Shown here in pieces: positions 54,177 through 63,912 of a stretch of DNA of 64,000 bases. A model generated the notes under the pieces. It was not told where the DNA came from and searched no databases. It saw only the letters and a list, made by a program, of their open reading frames with translations. The DNA is from Pseudoalteromonas piscicida (lineage in GTDB: Bacteria > Pseudomonadota > Gammaproteobacteria > Enterobacterales > Alteromonadaceae): NCBI RefSeq assembly GCF_002208135.1, contig NZ_CP021646.1:1223501-1287500 (forward strand). The letters are read 5' to 3'. The position numbers and the translations under genes were made by a program. Positions within the stretch are counted from its first letter, which is position 1; the number at the start of each line of letters is the position of its first letter.

Positions 54177-54947
54177 ATGCTTTCTTTCAAACCTAATACA
54201 GCTTATCAAATATTGCTTTTGCTTTATGCCGCAAATACACAAGCAGCAATTAATAAAACTGAGTTTTCTAAATGTGCTAACAATACTTCATCCCTTGATA
54301 GGTTAGCTTGTTACGATGAACTGGCTCAAAAGTCAGGTTTTGTAAGTACAGTGAAGGAAACGAAGCGCACAGAAGGGGATTGGAGAATATTTACCCAAAT
54401 CAACCCTTTAGATGATACAAAGACGATAACTCTTTCTCTCATTGCATCTAATGGATCAAATATCTTGGGGAATCCAATAAGCTTTTATGTCCGTTGTAAA
54501 AGTGGTAAAACAGAAGTTTACATAAATTGGAATCATTATTTGGGTAGTGAAGCAATAGTCACAACCCGAGTTGGGTCTAAATCAGCAGAAACCTCCAATT
54601 GGTCTTTATCTACTGATAAAAAAGCATCCTTTGCGCAAAATTCTATGAGCTTACTGCGTGATATAACTTCATCAAATCAATTCGTGGCACAAATAACTCC
54701 TTATAACGAAAGCCCTGTTACAGCGGTATTTAATACTACAGGTTTGAAAACAGCTTTATCTCCTATATTAGAAACATGTAACTGGAAGATTGATGTTCCC
54801 CCTACCGAGCCGTTTGTTGTCTCCGGTGCTCAAATGAAAGACTTTAAAAAAGCTATGCAGGAAATTAAGTTGCGACTTGGAGAAAGTAGTAAGGAATACC
54901 AACAAATGCTTCAGACTTACAATTCGATAAAAGTCGCTCAGAAGTAA
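54177..54947 (+). CDS. VasI-like (type VI secretion associated) secreted protein
   Basis: The 256-residue protein has a signal peptide (ending near TQA), then CANNTSSLDRLACYDELAQKS, the early cysteine pair and YDxLA block found in VasI (PF11319) and related proteins, and SPVTAVFNTTGLKTAL...ETCNW, the family's C-terminal block. VasI belongs to some type VI secretion loci, but no other T6SS gene is nearby; many stand-alone relatives exist. Codon use is AT-rich compared with core genes. Confidence 0.65.
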   Translation: MLSFKPNTAYQILLLLYAANTQAAINKTEFSKCANNTSSLDRLACYDELAQKSGFVSTVKETKRTEGDWRIFTQINPLDDTKTITLSLIASNGSNILGNPISFYVRCKSGKTEVYINWNHYLGSEAIVTTRVGSKSAETSNWSLSTDKKASFAQNSMSLLRDITSSNQFVAQITPYNESPVTAVFNTTGLKTALSPILETCNWKIDVPPTEPFVVSGAQMKDFKKAMQEIKLRLGESSKEYQQMLQTYNSIKVAQK

Positions 54948-55086
54948 CACTACATATTTGAATCACATTTGAAGTGGGTGCCTGCAATTTATGCTTATGA
55001 TATTTTTCTGCTTGAGAGTTACTCCGATTGGAGAATATATATGCAAGGTGTTTATATCGTAACTCTTTCTATTTCTGGGAACCAGC

Positions 55087-55876
55087 TTGAATAACTGCTT
55101 ATTTTTACATACACAAAAAGATAACTTGGATTGGCCGAAGAAAGTAATAGGAACTAATACCAACATTTGTAGGTTTTGTAAAAGCCACTCTGTATCTTTC
55201 AAAATCTGTTCCGGAAATGCTTGGAAACAAAAGTGTCTTTACTATAAATGAATGTGATTTTTGTAATAGAAAGTTCGCTAAGTATGAAGCCGAATTAGCT
55301 AAGTTCATCCCACCATCATTTATCACTAGAATAAGAGGGAAAAATGGCTTTAACGAAGTTCATTTTAAAGGGGGTCGTAAGATCTCTGGAGATTTTAATT
55401 TTATAAAAATACAGGCTGGCCTTGAAACACTCGACAAAGGTTTCAATGTTGTAATGCCAAAGTTTTCTCAAGTGAAAGTTTACAAGGCTCTTTTAAAATG
55501 CTTACTATCGTTACTCCCTGATGATGAGCTGAATTTATTCGATAATGTTATTGAATGGTTACTCTCTGATGAAGGGTTCAGCTCATTTAAGTACGAGGCT
55601 AAAATTGCTTATGGTGTGAGACTACCAGACGTAAATTTACCTCAAATAATGTCTTTAGAAGTAAGTAAAGAGGCGACGAATAAAACTACTAGATATATTC
55701 TTGAAGGAAAGTTTAATAATTTGATTTTAATTCTTCCATTTTCATTTAACGCTCAAGAACATGTTGAATTTGAAACTTTTCCAGCGAGAAGTGAACGCGA
55801 AAAATTCTACTTCAAAGCAGTAAATTTAAAAATATATAAAGACCAGCATTGTTACAAACTTCGCTTCGATATTTGA
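55087..55876 (+). pseudogene. HNH-like zinc-finger protein, frameshifted
   Basis: Two CxxC pairs typical of HNH-like proteins lie in different frames: ICRFCKSHSVSFK (frame with a possible TTG start at 55087 after GGGAACC) and VPEMLGNKSVFTINECDFCN, which starts an open frame at 55217 through 55876. Removing one A from the A4 run at 55201-55204 joins them as CRFCKSHSVSFKSVPEMLGN and so on, giving about 262 residues. The C-terminal two thirds has no recognised motif. Real decay, sequencing error or loss of part of the N terminus are all possible. Confidence 0.55.
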
Positions 55877-55907
55877 CGCTTTTTCGAGTTTAACTTTAGT
55901 GCAACGT

Positions 55908-55992
55908 TGAATATGTCGAAAACTATCACGACGGTGATTTCAACCAGCTAACGCCAGAGAAAATACATGACGTATTTGCGGCGCAAATGTAG
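55908..55992 (+). pseudogene. Possible gene remnant
   Basis: A short in-frame stretch reads EYVENYHDGDFNQLTPEKIH and ends in DVFAAQM before a stop. It looks like the C terminus of a conserved protein whose upstream part is missing. Low certainty. Confidence 0.3.
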
Positions 55993-56050
55993 AGTATGTC
56001 AACTAAGCTGCTGAAGGTTTTTCTACGTCAGCAAATTCTCAAAAAATGTG

Positions 56051-56476
56051 ATGTTAGTGGATAAGGAAAGTTTAGTGAGACGAGTTAAGGTCTATTACCA
56101 ACATCGTGACGGTGGCACTGAGCTCATCAATCATGAAAAAGAATTACAATCTTATCGTGAGGCTTGGGATGTTATTGATCATTACCCTTGGGACAAAGAA
56201 TTGGAATTGTTCGAGGAGTTTGGTGAAGGGGGCGGGTTGTTTTTTATACTTGGCGATGAAGGCGGTAAGTCCGCCTCTTACCAATTGACACCAATAGAAA
56301 ATAACCGCGGATTACTGACTTTGGATGTTGTGTCTAAGCCTGCTACTTTTGGCATCTTTGGTGGTAAATCTGTTTCCGTCGATTTTGAGCTTGTCTCAAT
56401 TCCAGAGGCTAAAAATCATATAAAAGCGCTATTTGAATACTCAATTGACTCTTTCTATGAAAAGTATCGAAAGTAA
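56051..56476 (+). CDS. Hypothetical protein
   Basis: The 141-residue protein is acidic, without signal peptide or membrane segments, and not recognised. Features seen: YREAWDVIDHYPWDKELELFE in the first half and a C-terminal helix EAKNHIKALFEYSIDSFYEK. Small acidic single-domain proteins next to broken nuclease-like genes are often immunity-type proteins, but this is only a suggestion. The ATG at 56051 follows a GTG at 56048; either could be used. Confidence 0.55.
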   Translation: MLVDKESLVRRVKVYYQHRDGGTELINHEKELQSYREAWDVIDHYPWDKELELFEEFGEGGGLFFILGDEGGKSASYQLTPIENNRGLLTLDVVSKPATFGIFGGKSVSVDFELVSIPEAKNHIKALFEYSIDSFYEKYRK

Positions 56477-56611
56477 TAGTGTTGTGTGAAAAGTATCCGT
56501 AGATATCAATTTCGGTGATTCATTTATCTTGGGCTTGTTCTCGTTGTATACTCTGCCTTATATATCAAACGGTGTGTGGCACGTTTCAACGGGAAATAAA
56601 AGGATGTATCA

Positions 56612-57427
56612 ATGAATAGACTTGGCATACTAATTGGTTTGTTATTTTGTTGTAGCTATTCAATCGCCCAGCCCCAGCTCCAAGCAATCACAATTTACAA
56701 TAACCCTTCTCAAGGTGTTCAAACCGAAAGCCGCGTATTTTCCTATCTGCAAAGCCAGTTAACTCAGTTTGAGATTACACTGTCTGATGCTAGTGTTGAC
56801 CGTGCGCTTAAAAATATTGCAGGAGGTGAGGGGGAGTGCGTTAGAAACTTAGTTGTGAATAAAGCGCGCAGTAAAACATTGCTATTTTCTGAGCCGACCA
56901 CTTACTTTTTGGGGTTACAAGTTTTTGCTGCACCCTCCGCGCAATTGTTGTCTACACAAACCGAGCAAAACCTAGAGACATTGTTAACGAGTCATCCCAA
57001 ATGGTTGTTGGGCGTAGAAAAAGAGCGCTCATATGGTGATATTGCCGATGCCATGATACAGCAGACGCCGCCAGATCAGCTCTACGTGAAAGAAGGCAGC
57101 GAAAACGAAGCACAAATGTATTCTATGTTGATGAGCAAGCGTTTTGAGTTGCTGCTTGAATACCCTTCGGTTATTGCATACCACGCGAAAGGCGCATCAG
57201 AAAAACCCGTACCAATTGCGGTTAGTGGTTTTGCTCCATTTATTACTGGGCATATCGCTTGTCGGGATACATCCGTTACACGGAGGTTTTTAGCGGCGGT
57301 TAATTCTGTATTGGCGGGCTTGACGATGGACGAGCGTTTTATTAATTGGCATCTCGAATACATAGACAAGAGTTTACACGATGTGTTTAAACAGCAATTT
57401 AGCCAAGCGCAAAGCCCTCGGCTTTAA
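56612..57427 (+). CDS. Periplasmic solute-binding-like protein
   Basis: The 271-residue protein has a signal peptide (MNRLGILIGLLFCCSYSIA). The body resembles family 3 solute-binding proteins: VDRALKNIAGGEGECVRNLV, KTLLFSEPTTYFLGLQVFA and a C-terminal INWHLEYIDKSLH. No permease or ATPase is nearby. Stand-alone proteins of this type are abundant in marine gammaproteobacteria. It is convergent with the TetR gene, overlapping by 4 bases. Confidence 0.65.
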   Translation: MNRLGILIGLLFCCSYSIAQPQLQAITIYNNPSQGVQTESRVFSYLQSQLTQFEITLSDASVDRALKNIAGGEGECVRNLVVNKARSKTLLFSEPTTYFLGLQVFAAPSAQLLSTQTEQNLETLLTSHPKWLLGVEKERSYGDIADAMIQQTPPDQLYVKEGSENEAQMYSMLMSKRFELLLEYPSVIAYHAKGASEKPVPIAVSGFAPFITGHIACRDTSVTRRFLAAVNSVLAGLTMDERFINWHLEYIDKSLHDVFKQQFSQAQSPRL

Positions 57428-58002
57428 ACAGAGACTTCCAATAACCTATCCGCCAGCGCATTTAGGTGTGAGCTATCGCACTGAGTCGCTGCATAAGTCC
57501 GAATACCATATACAGACATAATGAAAAAACGCGCTCTCTTTGTGGCTTCATCTTCACTTAATGCTTCACTATCGGGCCAAACCATTAAAAATTGTTGCCT
57601 GATCAGTGATTCAAATTGGTGCAAGTTAGCGCTGAGTGCCGTTTGAATTTCTGCATCCTGCTCGCCAATTTCATTAAGCGTTTTGGTGAGCAAACACACT
57701 TTCTTTGACTCGTCGCCCAAACACTCACCGACGAGATCTTGTAAGAATCGCTCAAGTGCGCAGCGAAGGCTGGTGCTGTTTTCGAACAGCTGTTGATAGT
57801 GGACTCGTCTGTCTGCCTGGTATTGTTCTATCGCAGCTAATAGCAATCCTTTTTTATTTTTGAAGGCACAGTAAATTGAACCTGGATGGAGTCCGGTTAC
57901 TTCGGTCAGTTTGGGCATACTGGTTTTGTTGTAGCCATAAGTCATAAATGCTTGCATGGCATTTCTCAGTACGGTTTCTCTATCAAACTCTGCTGTTCTC
58001 AT
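57424..58002 (-). CDS. TetR-family repressor (NemR-like position)
   Basis: The 192-residue protein has the TetR helix-turn-helix at residues 8-55 (AMQAFMTYGYNKTSMPKLTEVTG and GSIYCAFKNKKGLLLAAIEQ). The C-terminal ligand domain includes KKVCLLTKTLNEIGEQDAEI with a cysteine, as in redox- and electrophile-sensing NemR relatives. It is divergent from an Old Yellow Enzyme gene with two palindromes between them, so it most likely represses that gene and itself. Confidence 0.85.
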   Translation of the reverse strand: MRTAEFDRETVLRNAMQAFMTYGYNKTSMPKLTEVTGLHPGSIYCAFKNKKGLLLAAIEQYQADRRVHYQQLFENSTSLRCALERFLQDLVGECLGDESKKVCLLTKTLNEIGEQDAEIQTALSANLHQFESLIRQQFLMVWPDSEALSEDEATKRARFFIMSVYGIRTYAATQCDSSHLNALADRLLEVSV

Positions 58003-58097
58003 CGATTTCCTAAATGCACCAAATGTGTTTAAACGCCGCCATTATACCAATACTTCCCCCTATTTTTGATAACAATGAAAAAAATGTAAAGGTTTAA

Positions 58098-58115
58098 CTT
58101 GAATAATGATTCAAG
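58098..58115. promoter_or_regulatory. TetR operator 1
   Basis: CTTGAATAATGATTCAAG: arms CTTGAAT/ATTCAAG with a 4-base spacer, perfect. Confidence 0.75.
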
Positions 58116-58125
58116 AATCCTTATC

Positions 58126-58141
58126 TTGAATGTATATTCAA
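58126..58141. promoter_or_regulatory. TetR operator 2
   Basis: TTGAATGTATATTCAA: the same arms with a 4-base spacer. Centres of the two operators are 27 bp apart. Confidence 0.75.
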
Positions 58142-58157
58142 ATATGGAGAGACACGC

Positions 58158-59198
58158 ATGCCACAGGTACTTTTTGAAAATGTTAAGCTAAATAACACGA
58201 TATCACTCAATAATCGCATCTTGATGGCGCCACTGACGCGCTGTATGGCAGGTGACGATTTAGTTCCTACCGATGACATGGTGAAGTACTATGCTAAGCG
58301 AGCCAAAGCAGGATTAATCATCAGTGAAGCAACGATTATTCGCCCTGATGGACAAGGCTACCCGAATACCCCAGGTTTGTTTACACAAGCACAAATTGCA
58401 GGGTGGAAAAAAGTAACAGATGCCGTACATGCCGAAGGTGGCAAAATGTTTGCACAGTTATGGCATGTTGGGCGTGTTGCGCACCCATACTTTTTTGACG
58501 GAGAGGTCTTAGCACCGTCGGCTATTGGTATTGAGGGTACGGTTCCAAGAATGCGTGAACTCACCTATCAAACTCCTAAAGCTGTGACTCAGGAAGAAAT
58601 CACACAACTTGTTGCTGATTATGCCCAAGCGGCAGCAAACGCGATTGAAGCAGGCTTTGATGGAGTGGAAATTCACGGTGCCAATGGTTATTTAATTGAC
58701 CAGTTTTTACATTACGCCGCGAATCAGCGCACAGATAAGTATGGTCAAACGCCAGAAAATATGAGTCGATTTGCTCTGGAAGTCACCGATGCGGTCGTTG
58801 ACCGTATTGGTGCCGACAGGGTGGGCTTGAGAGTATCACCCGGTGCCTACTTCAACATGGATGGTGACCAAAGAGACAGAGCGGTATTTGATTTCTTAAT
58901 TACCGCCTTAAATAGTCGTAACTTAGCCTATCTGCACGTGGGTATCTTTGATGACGCGATGGAGTTTGAGTATTTGGGCGGCAGTGCCTCAGCTTATTTG
59001 CGTAGTATTTATCAAGGAACGTTAGTTGGTGTGGGGAGCTACACTGCAGCGTCAGGTGCTGAGGCTATTCAAAACCAACAATTTGATTTATTGGCGATTG
59101 GGAGGCCATTTATTGCCAACCCAGACTACGTTGAGCGGGTACAAGCTGGTCAGACTGTGAAAGAGTACGATGAATCTATGCTTGCAACACTAGACTAA
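58158..59198 (+). CDS. Old Yellow Enzyme family alkene reductase (NemA-like)
   Basis: The 346-residue FMN-dependent TIM barrel reduces activated alkenes and nitro compounds using NAD(P)H. Visible blocks: NRILMAPLTRCMAGDD (FMN contact), LWHVGRVAHPYFFDG, VEIHGANGYLIDQFLHYAANQRTD (substrate His/Asn pair) and IGRPFIANPDYVERV at the end. GGAGAG precedes the ATG. The divergent TetR gene and the shared operators suggest induction by electrophiles, as for NemR-NemA of E. coli. Confidence 0.92.
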   Translation: MPQVLFENVKLNNTISLNNRILMAPLTRCMAGDDLVPTDDMVKYYAKRAKAGLIISEATIIRPDGQGYPNTPGLFTQAQIAGWKKVTDAVHAEGGKMFAQLWHVGRVAHPYFFDGEVLAPSAIGIEGTVPRMRELTYQTPKAVTQEEITQLVADYAQAAANAIEAGFDGVEIHGANGYLIDQFLHYAANQRTDKYGQTPENMSRFALEVTDAVVDRIGADRVGLRVSPGAYFNMDGDQRDRAVFDFLITALNSRNLAYLHVGIFDDAMEFEYLGGSASAYLRSIYQGTLVGVGSYTAASGAEAIQNQQFDLLAIGRPFIANPDYVERVQAGQTVKEYDESMLATLD

Positions 59199-59226
59199 AA
59201 CCAATCCATAAGTACGAATTTAGAGA

Positions 59227-59257
59227 AATGCCAAACACTTAAGTTTGGCATTTTTTT
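59227..59257 (+). terminator. Terminator after the Old Yellow Enzyme gene
   Basis: AATGCCAAAC and GTTTGGCATT form a 10-bp stem with a 6-base loop, followed by a run of T. Confidence 0.85.
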
Positions 59258-59488
59258 GTACATTGCATAAGCTTAAAGCAGGCGTCAGTGGTAAAGCGAA
59301 AACTTTTGATGCAAAAGTTGTCATCTTTATCAATTAAGCTTGAGGGTGGTTAAGTGTTTAACCCTCAAGTATTTGCTAATCAATAATCAACTGGATTGTA
59401 GCTTATTTTTTAACATTGATAGGAATAAAGGAGTACTTTGGAGTTTATTTGTTCGCTAAGTGTGTAATAATATGCCAGCAATGCAGTT

Positions 59489-60529
59489 GTGAGTGCGTCG
59501 GACATGCAAGAAGATTTATTAAATTCCGTTATCAAAATAACAAAAACGAGAGATGTTGATTCTCTCGAATACAGCTTAGTCTCTACTATTCAAGAGTTCA
59601 TAGGCTGTAAAGAGGTTGCTGTTTATAAGGATCTGCTCGTTCCTGGAGAGATCGCAATTGAAAGAAGCCTACTCTTAAGGAAACTCTCCGATAAGGAATT
59701 TGATTGGGAAGAAAGAAACTTGGTTAAAGAGCCCGATAAGGAATTAATTTCTTGCTTGCAGTCTGCCTGCATCATCACTGTTCAGGCTAAAGATGGCACA
59801 GAGCACCGTTGGGTGCCAATTAGCCTTCAGGAAAAACCGGTTGGTGCGATAGCGGTTATCAGTACGGGGTTGTCGAGCGCAGATCAAGTACTACTCAATG
59901 CTTTTTGCCGCATTTTTGAAAATTATCTCACCATTCTTCACGAAAATGAACGCGATAAACTCACCGGACTACTGAATCGTCAAACGTTTGAAAAGCGCTT
60001 AAAACAACTGATTGAAAAGCAAGTTATCAAACAACACAAAACAGTATGGCATGGTGATGTGCGCTCCGTGCATAAATGCGCAACCTCGTGGCTTGCCATC
60101 ATGGATATCGATCACTTCAAAAAAGTGAACGATAACTACGGGCACGTATGCGGAGATGAAGTGTTACTTTTGCTAGCGCAGCGTATGCGCCAGTTTTTTC
60201 GCTCCACAGACTTATTATTTCGCTTCGGTGGCGAAGAGTTTGTACTGGTCTTTGAGCCAACCGATTATGACTCCATAAAAGCTAAGATGGACGAGTTTAT
60301 GGAATTGGTACGAAATACCCACTTCCCATTCGTAAAAAAGCTTACCGTCAGTGTCGGGATGTCTCGCATTAGTCCATATGATTTCCCCATCACTGTGCTT
60401 GAGAATGCAGACAAAGCACTTTATTACGCAAAAGATAACGGTCGCGATATGCTTTGTTTTTACGAAGAGTTGCTGTCTGAGCATAAAATTGAAGCGCCGG
60501 AAGAGAGTTCTGATATAGATCTGTTCTAA
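59489..60529 (+). CDS. GAF-like sensor diguanylate cyclase (GGDEF)
   Basis: The 346-residue cytoplasmic protein has an N-terminal GAF-like region (residues about 10-150) and a GGDEF domain from DKLTGLLNRQTFEKR to the end. The active-site loop is GGEEF in FRFGGEEFVLVF, so it should make cyclic di-GMP. No inhibitory RxxD site is seen 5 residues before GGEEF. The start may be GTG 59489 or ATG 59504. It precedes recC in the same direction but probably has its own promoter. Confidence 0.85.
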   Translation: MSASDMQEDLLNSVIKITKTRDVDSLEYSLVSTIQEFIGCKEVAVYKDLLVPGEIAIERSLLLRKLSDKEFDWEERNLVKEPDKELISCLQSACIITVQAKDGTEHRWVPISLQEKPVGAIAVISTGLSSADQVLLNAFCRIFENYLTILHENERDKLTGLLNRQTFEKRLKQLIEKQVIKQHKTVWHGDVRSVHKCATSWLAIMDIDHFKKVNDNYGHVCGDEVLLLLAQRMRQFFRSTDLLFRFGGEEFVLVFEPTDYDSIKAKMDEFMELVRNTHFPFVKKLTVSVGMSRISPYDFPITVLENADKALYYAKDNGRDMLCFYEELLSEHKIEAPEESSDIDLF

Positions 60530-60655
60530 CAGTTTATCTGAGAAGCGACGGCTGTCGCTTTTCTATTCAAGCGCGCTCGCATTAACCTCAATAACTACCG
60601 CTTATAGGAAGATTCAGATACACTTAACACAGCGTTAAACTGCATGGCAGACAAC

Positions 60656-63600
60656 ATGTTACACATCATCCAATCGAATCGAATGGAAATCTTGCAGGCG
60701 CAACTCTGCACACTCATAAAATCAGCACCGCTCGCTAACCCTTTTGCAAAAGAAGTGGTGTTAGTACAATCTCCTGGTATGTCTGAATGGCTCAAACTAG
60801 GCATGAGTCAGCACTTAGGAATAAGTGCACAGGTCGACTTTCCATTACCATCTAGCTTCATTTGGAAGCTATACCAAAATTTCATTGATGATGTTCCCAA
60901 GGAATCTGCTTTTAATAAAAGCAATATGACTTGGAAACTATTTACGCTATTACCCGGCTGCATTGATAACCCTCAATATATTGCGCTTAAGCATTATTTA
61001 GGAGATGACCCTTCAGGGATTAAACTCTTTGCGCTGTGTGAAAAAATTGCCGACGTTTTTGACCAATATTTAATGTACCGCCCCCAGTGGATTGAACTTT
61101 GGGATCAGGGCCAAGATACGCTTATAGATGTGGATGTTGAAGCCATCGCCCCTTGGCAGCCTGATCTCTGGCGTCGTTTAGTCCACCATGTTGAAGCACT
61201 TGAACAAAGTCCATATCACCGTGCCAACATGCACGATCAGTTACTGCAAGGGCTGGCCAATGCACCAGAAGGCAAACTTCCCGAGCGGATCTGTATATTT
61301 GGACTGTCGGCCATATCGACCAGTCAGCTTGATATTTTTCAAGCGCTTGGCCAAAAAACGAATGTATTTTTATTCTTTTTTAACCCCAGTGAACATTACT
61401 GGGGAGATTTAGTTGATGAGAAGACTCAAGCTAAAGTCGCGGCAAAATACGCCAAGATGCCAGAGCTTGAAGCGAAAGACGGCGAGTATTATTACATTGG
61501 TAATCCACTTCTCTCTTCATGGGGAAAGCTCGGGCGTGACTATTTTGAGCAATTATTGCAGCTTGATGCTAGTTGGATTGATGGATTTGATGACGCGTTT
61601 GATGACAGCTTGCTTGGTCAGGTACAGCAAGAGATCTACCAGTTGGCATTTAAAGGAGAGTCGTTAACCGCTGATCCAAATTGGTTTGTTTCGCAGCAGG
61701 GCAAGTTACCCATTATGGCCGATGATACCAGTATCGTTTTTCAGGATTGTCACACGCCACTGCGTGAGGTCGAGCGGCTCCATGATTATTTACTCAATCT
61801 GTTTGAACAAAATCCAAGCCTGACGCCTAAAGACATTATCGTCATGATGCCTGATGTGGGCACCTATTCGCCATTTATTAAAGCGGTGTTTGACAGCAGT
61901 GAAGATACACAGCGGATCCCCTATGCGATTTCCGATCTTGCAATCGAGCAAGAGCGGCCTATTTTAACGTCTTTTGTGACGTTAACCGACTTACCCAATA
62001 ACCGTTTTTGCGTGTCGGATATTCTCGATCTGTTGGGCGTTGCGCCGATCGCCGAACAGTTTAACCTTGAAAGCCATGAGTTTGATTTAATTCGCTATTG
62101 GCTAGACCAAGTTAGTGTGAAATGGGGCTTAAATGACAGTCATAAAAGCGAATATGGCTTGCCAAAAATACCACTAAATACGTGGCAACATGGACTCAAC
62201 CGTCTGCTCTTAGGGGTTGCAACGAACGACGAACAGACGCCGTTTGCATCCATTTATCCTGCAGATGAAGTTGAAGGCATGTCTGTGGTGGTACTTAACA
62301 AGCTTATCGGCTTTGTTGATGCGCTGATTTGGTTAAAGCGACAACTCAGCAGCGAAAAGACCTTAACGAGTTTCGCAGCAATTCTACGTGAAGCTATGGC
62401 GCTATTTTACTCGTCAGAGTCTGAACAGAGTTGGGATTTGCTTAAGCTTGAGCAGATTATAGAGAACATCGAAAAACACCATGAAAATGGCGATATTCAA
62501 GCGCCAGTCTCAGCAAAAATCTTAGCGTATTTGGTTAAGCAAGGCGTTAGAGAAAAAGGGGTTGGGCAGCGCTTTTTAGCAGGAGCGGTAAACTTTTGTA
62601 CGCTGATGCCGATGCGTGCTATTCCATTTAAAGTGGTGTGTATGCTTGGTCTAAATGATGCGGACTATCCTCGTACCGTGCAGCCTATTGGTTTTGATTT
62701 AGTCGCACACTCCACGAGACGTAAAGGCGATCGCTCACGAAAACTAGACGACAGATACTTGTTTCTAGAAGCGTTACTCAGTGCTCGAGAAAACTTGTAT
62801 ATCAGTTATATTGGCCGCTCTTGCTTTAACAACGAAGCCCAAGTGCCGTCCGTTCTAGTCAGCGAATTGACTGAATATTTAGATCGCAGCTTTTATTTTG
62901 AAGATATGCCAAAGCAGTCGCTTGTTACTCGATTAACTTCACAGCTGCCATTACAACCTTTTAATCCCGAACATTTTAGAGCAGGCTCACTACAGAGCTA
63001 CAATCGTACTTGGCTTTGGCAGCATAGAGCGGCGCAAGCTGATGAGACAAAACCGTTAGCACCAGTTTTAGACACAGAAATTGAGTTTAGCGATTTGCTG
63101 CGCGGCGTTTGTGAGCCGCAAAAGTTATTTTATCAGCAAGCGCTGGGCATTAAACTCAAACCAATAGAAGCGTTAACACTTGATGAAGAGCCTTTTGCAT
63201 TAGATGCATTGGAGCGCTATCAATATTTAGATGAAGTGCTGGATGCTCAGCTACAGCAAAAGCCCTTAAATCTTGAGCAAATTTTACAACGAGGCTCGCT
63301 GCCTCAGGCAAACATCGGCAAGCTACAGTTAGAGGGGCTGCTCAGCCGCGTTGAACCTATGGTTAACGTATTGACCCCGTTGCTTAATGAACCAAAGGAA
63401 CCTCTAGAGCTAAAACTTGGTGTTGCAGAGCATATACTGGTTGGTTGGCTTGATTGTGTGTATGACAACAGGCAAGTTTACTATCGTAGCGCCAGTATTA
63501 AAGCCAAAGATTTGATTAAAGGGTTTTTACATCACTGCGCGGCCTGTGTAATGGGCATGAAGTCACTACTTATATTGTTGGGCTAGATCAAAGCGTGCAC

Positions 63601-63912
63601 TTTGCTACTATTTCACAGCCACAAGCACAACAATATTTGGAGCAGTGGCTGGCTTTTTATAAGCAAGCGCTGAGTGAACCTGTGGCATTTTTCCCAAGTT
63701 CTAGTATGGAATACGCCAAAACACAGGATATTAAAAAGGCTGAAAATAAATTTAAGCCGCAATATGTTGGTCGAGGAGAAGGGGAAGATCCCTATGTTCA
63801 GCTTTGTTTTAGCGATTTTTCAGCTCATGAAGCGCGTTTTTGTGCACTTAGCCTTACTTTGTTAACACCTATTCTTGATGCCGCTGAGGAGGTACGCCAT
63901 GGAGATGCTTAA
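60656..63912 (+). pseudogene. recC: RecC, exonuclease V gamma subunit, frameshifted near the C terminus
   Basis: RecC, with RecB and RecD, unwinds and degrades DNA ends and recognises Chi. The N terminus MLHIIQSNRMEILQAQL and the VLVQSPGMSEWLKLGMSQHLGI block match RecC; RAIPFKVVCMLGLNDADYPR is a conserved central block. The frame stops at 63586: after MGMKS the sequence TYIVGLDQSVHFATISQPQ continues in another frame from near 63563 to 63912. One added base restores about 1,085 residues, close to E. coli RecC (1,122). It is followed by recB with a 14-base overlap and no ptrA between. Confidence 0.85.

Noticed and set aside
54177..54947. A type VI secretion locus
   Set aside because: Only a lone VasI-like protein is present; no sheath, Hcp, VgrG or TssM genes are in the window.
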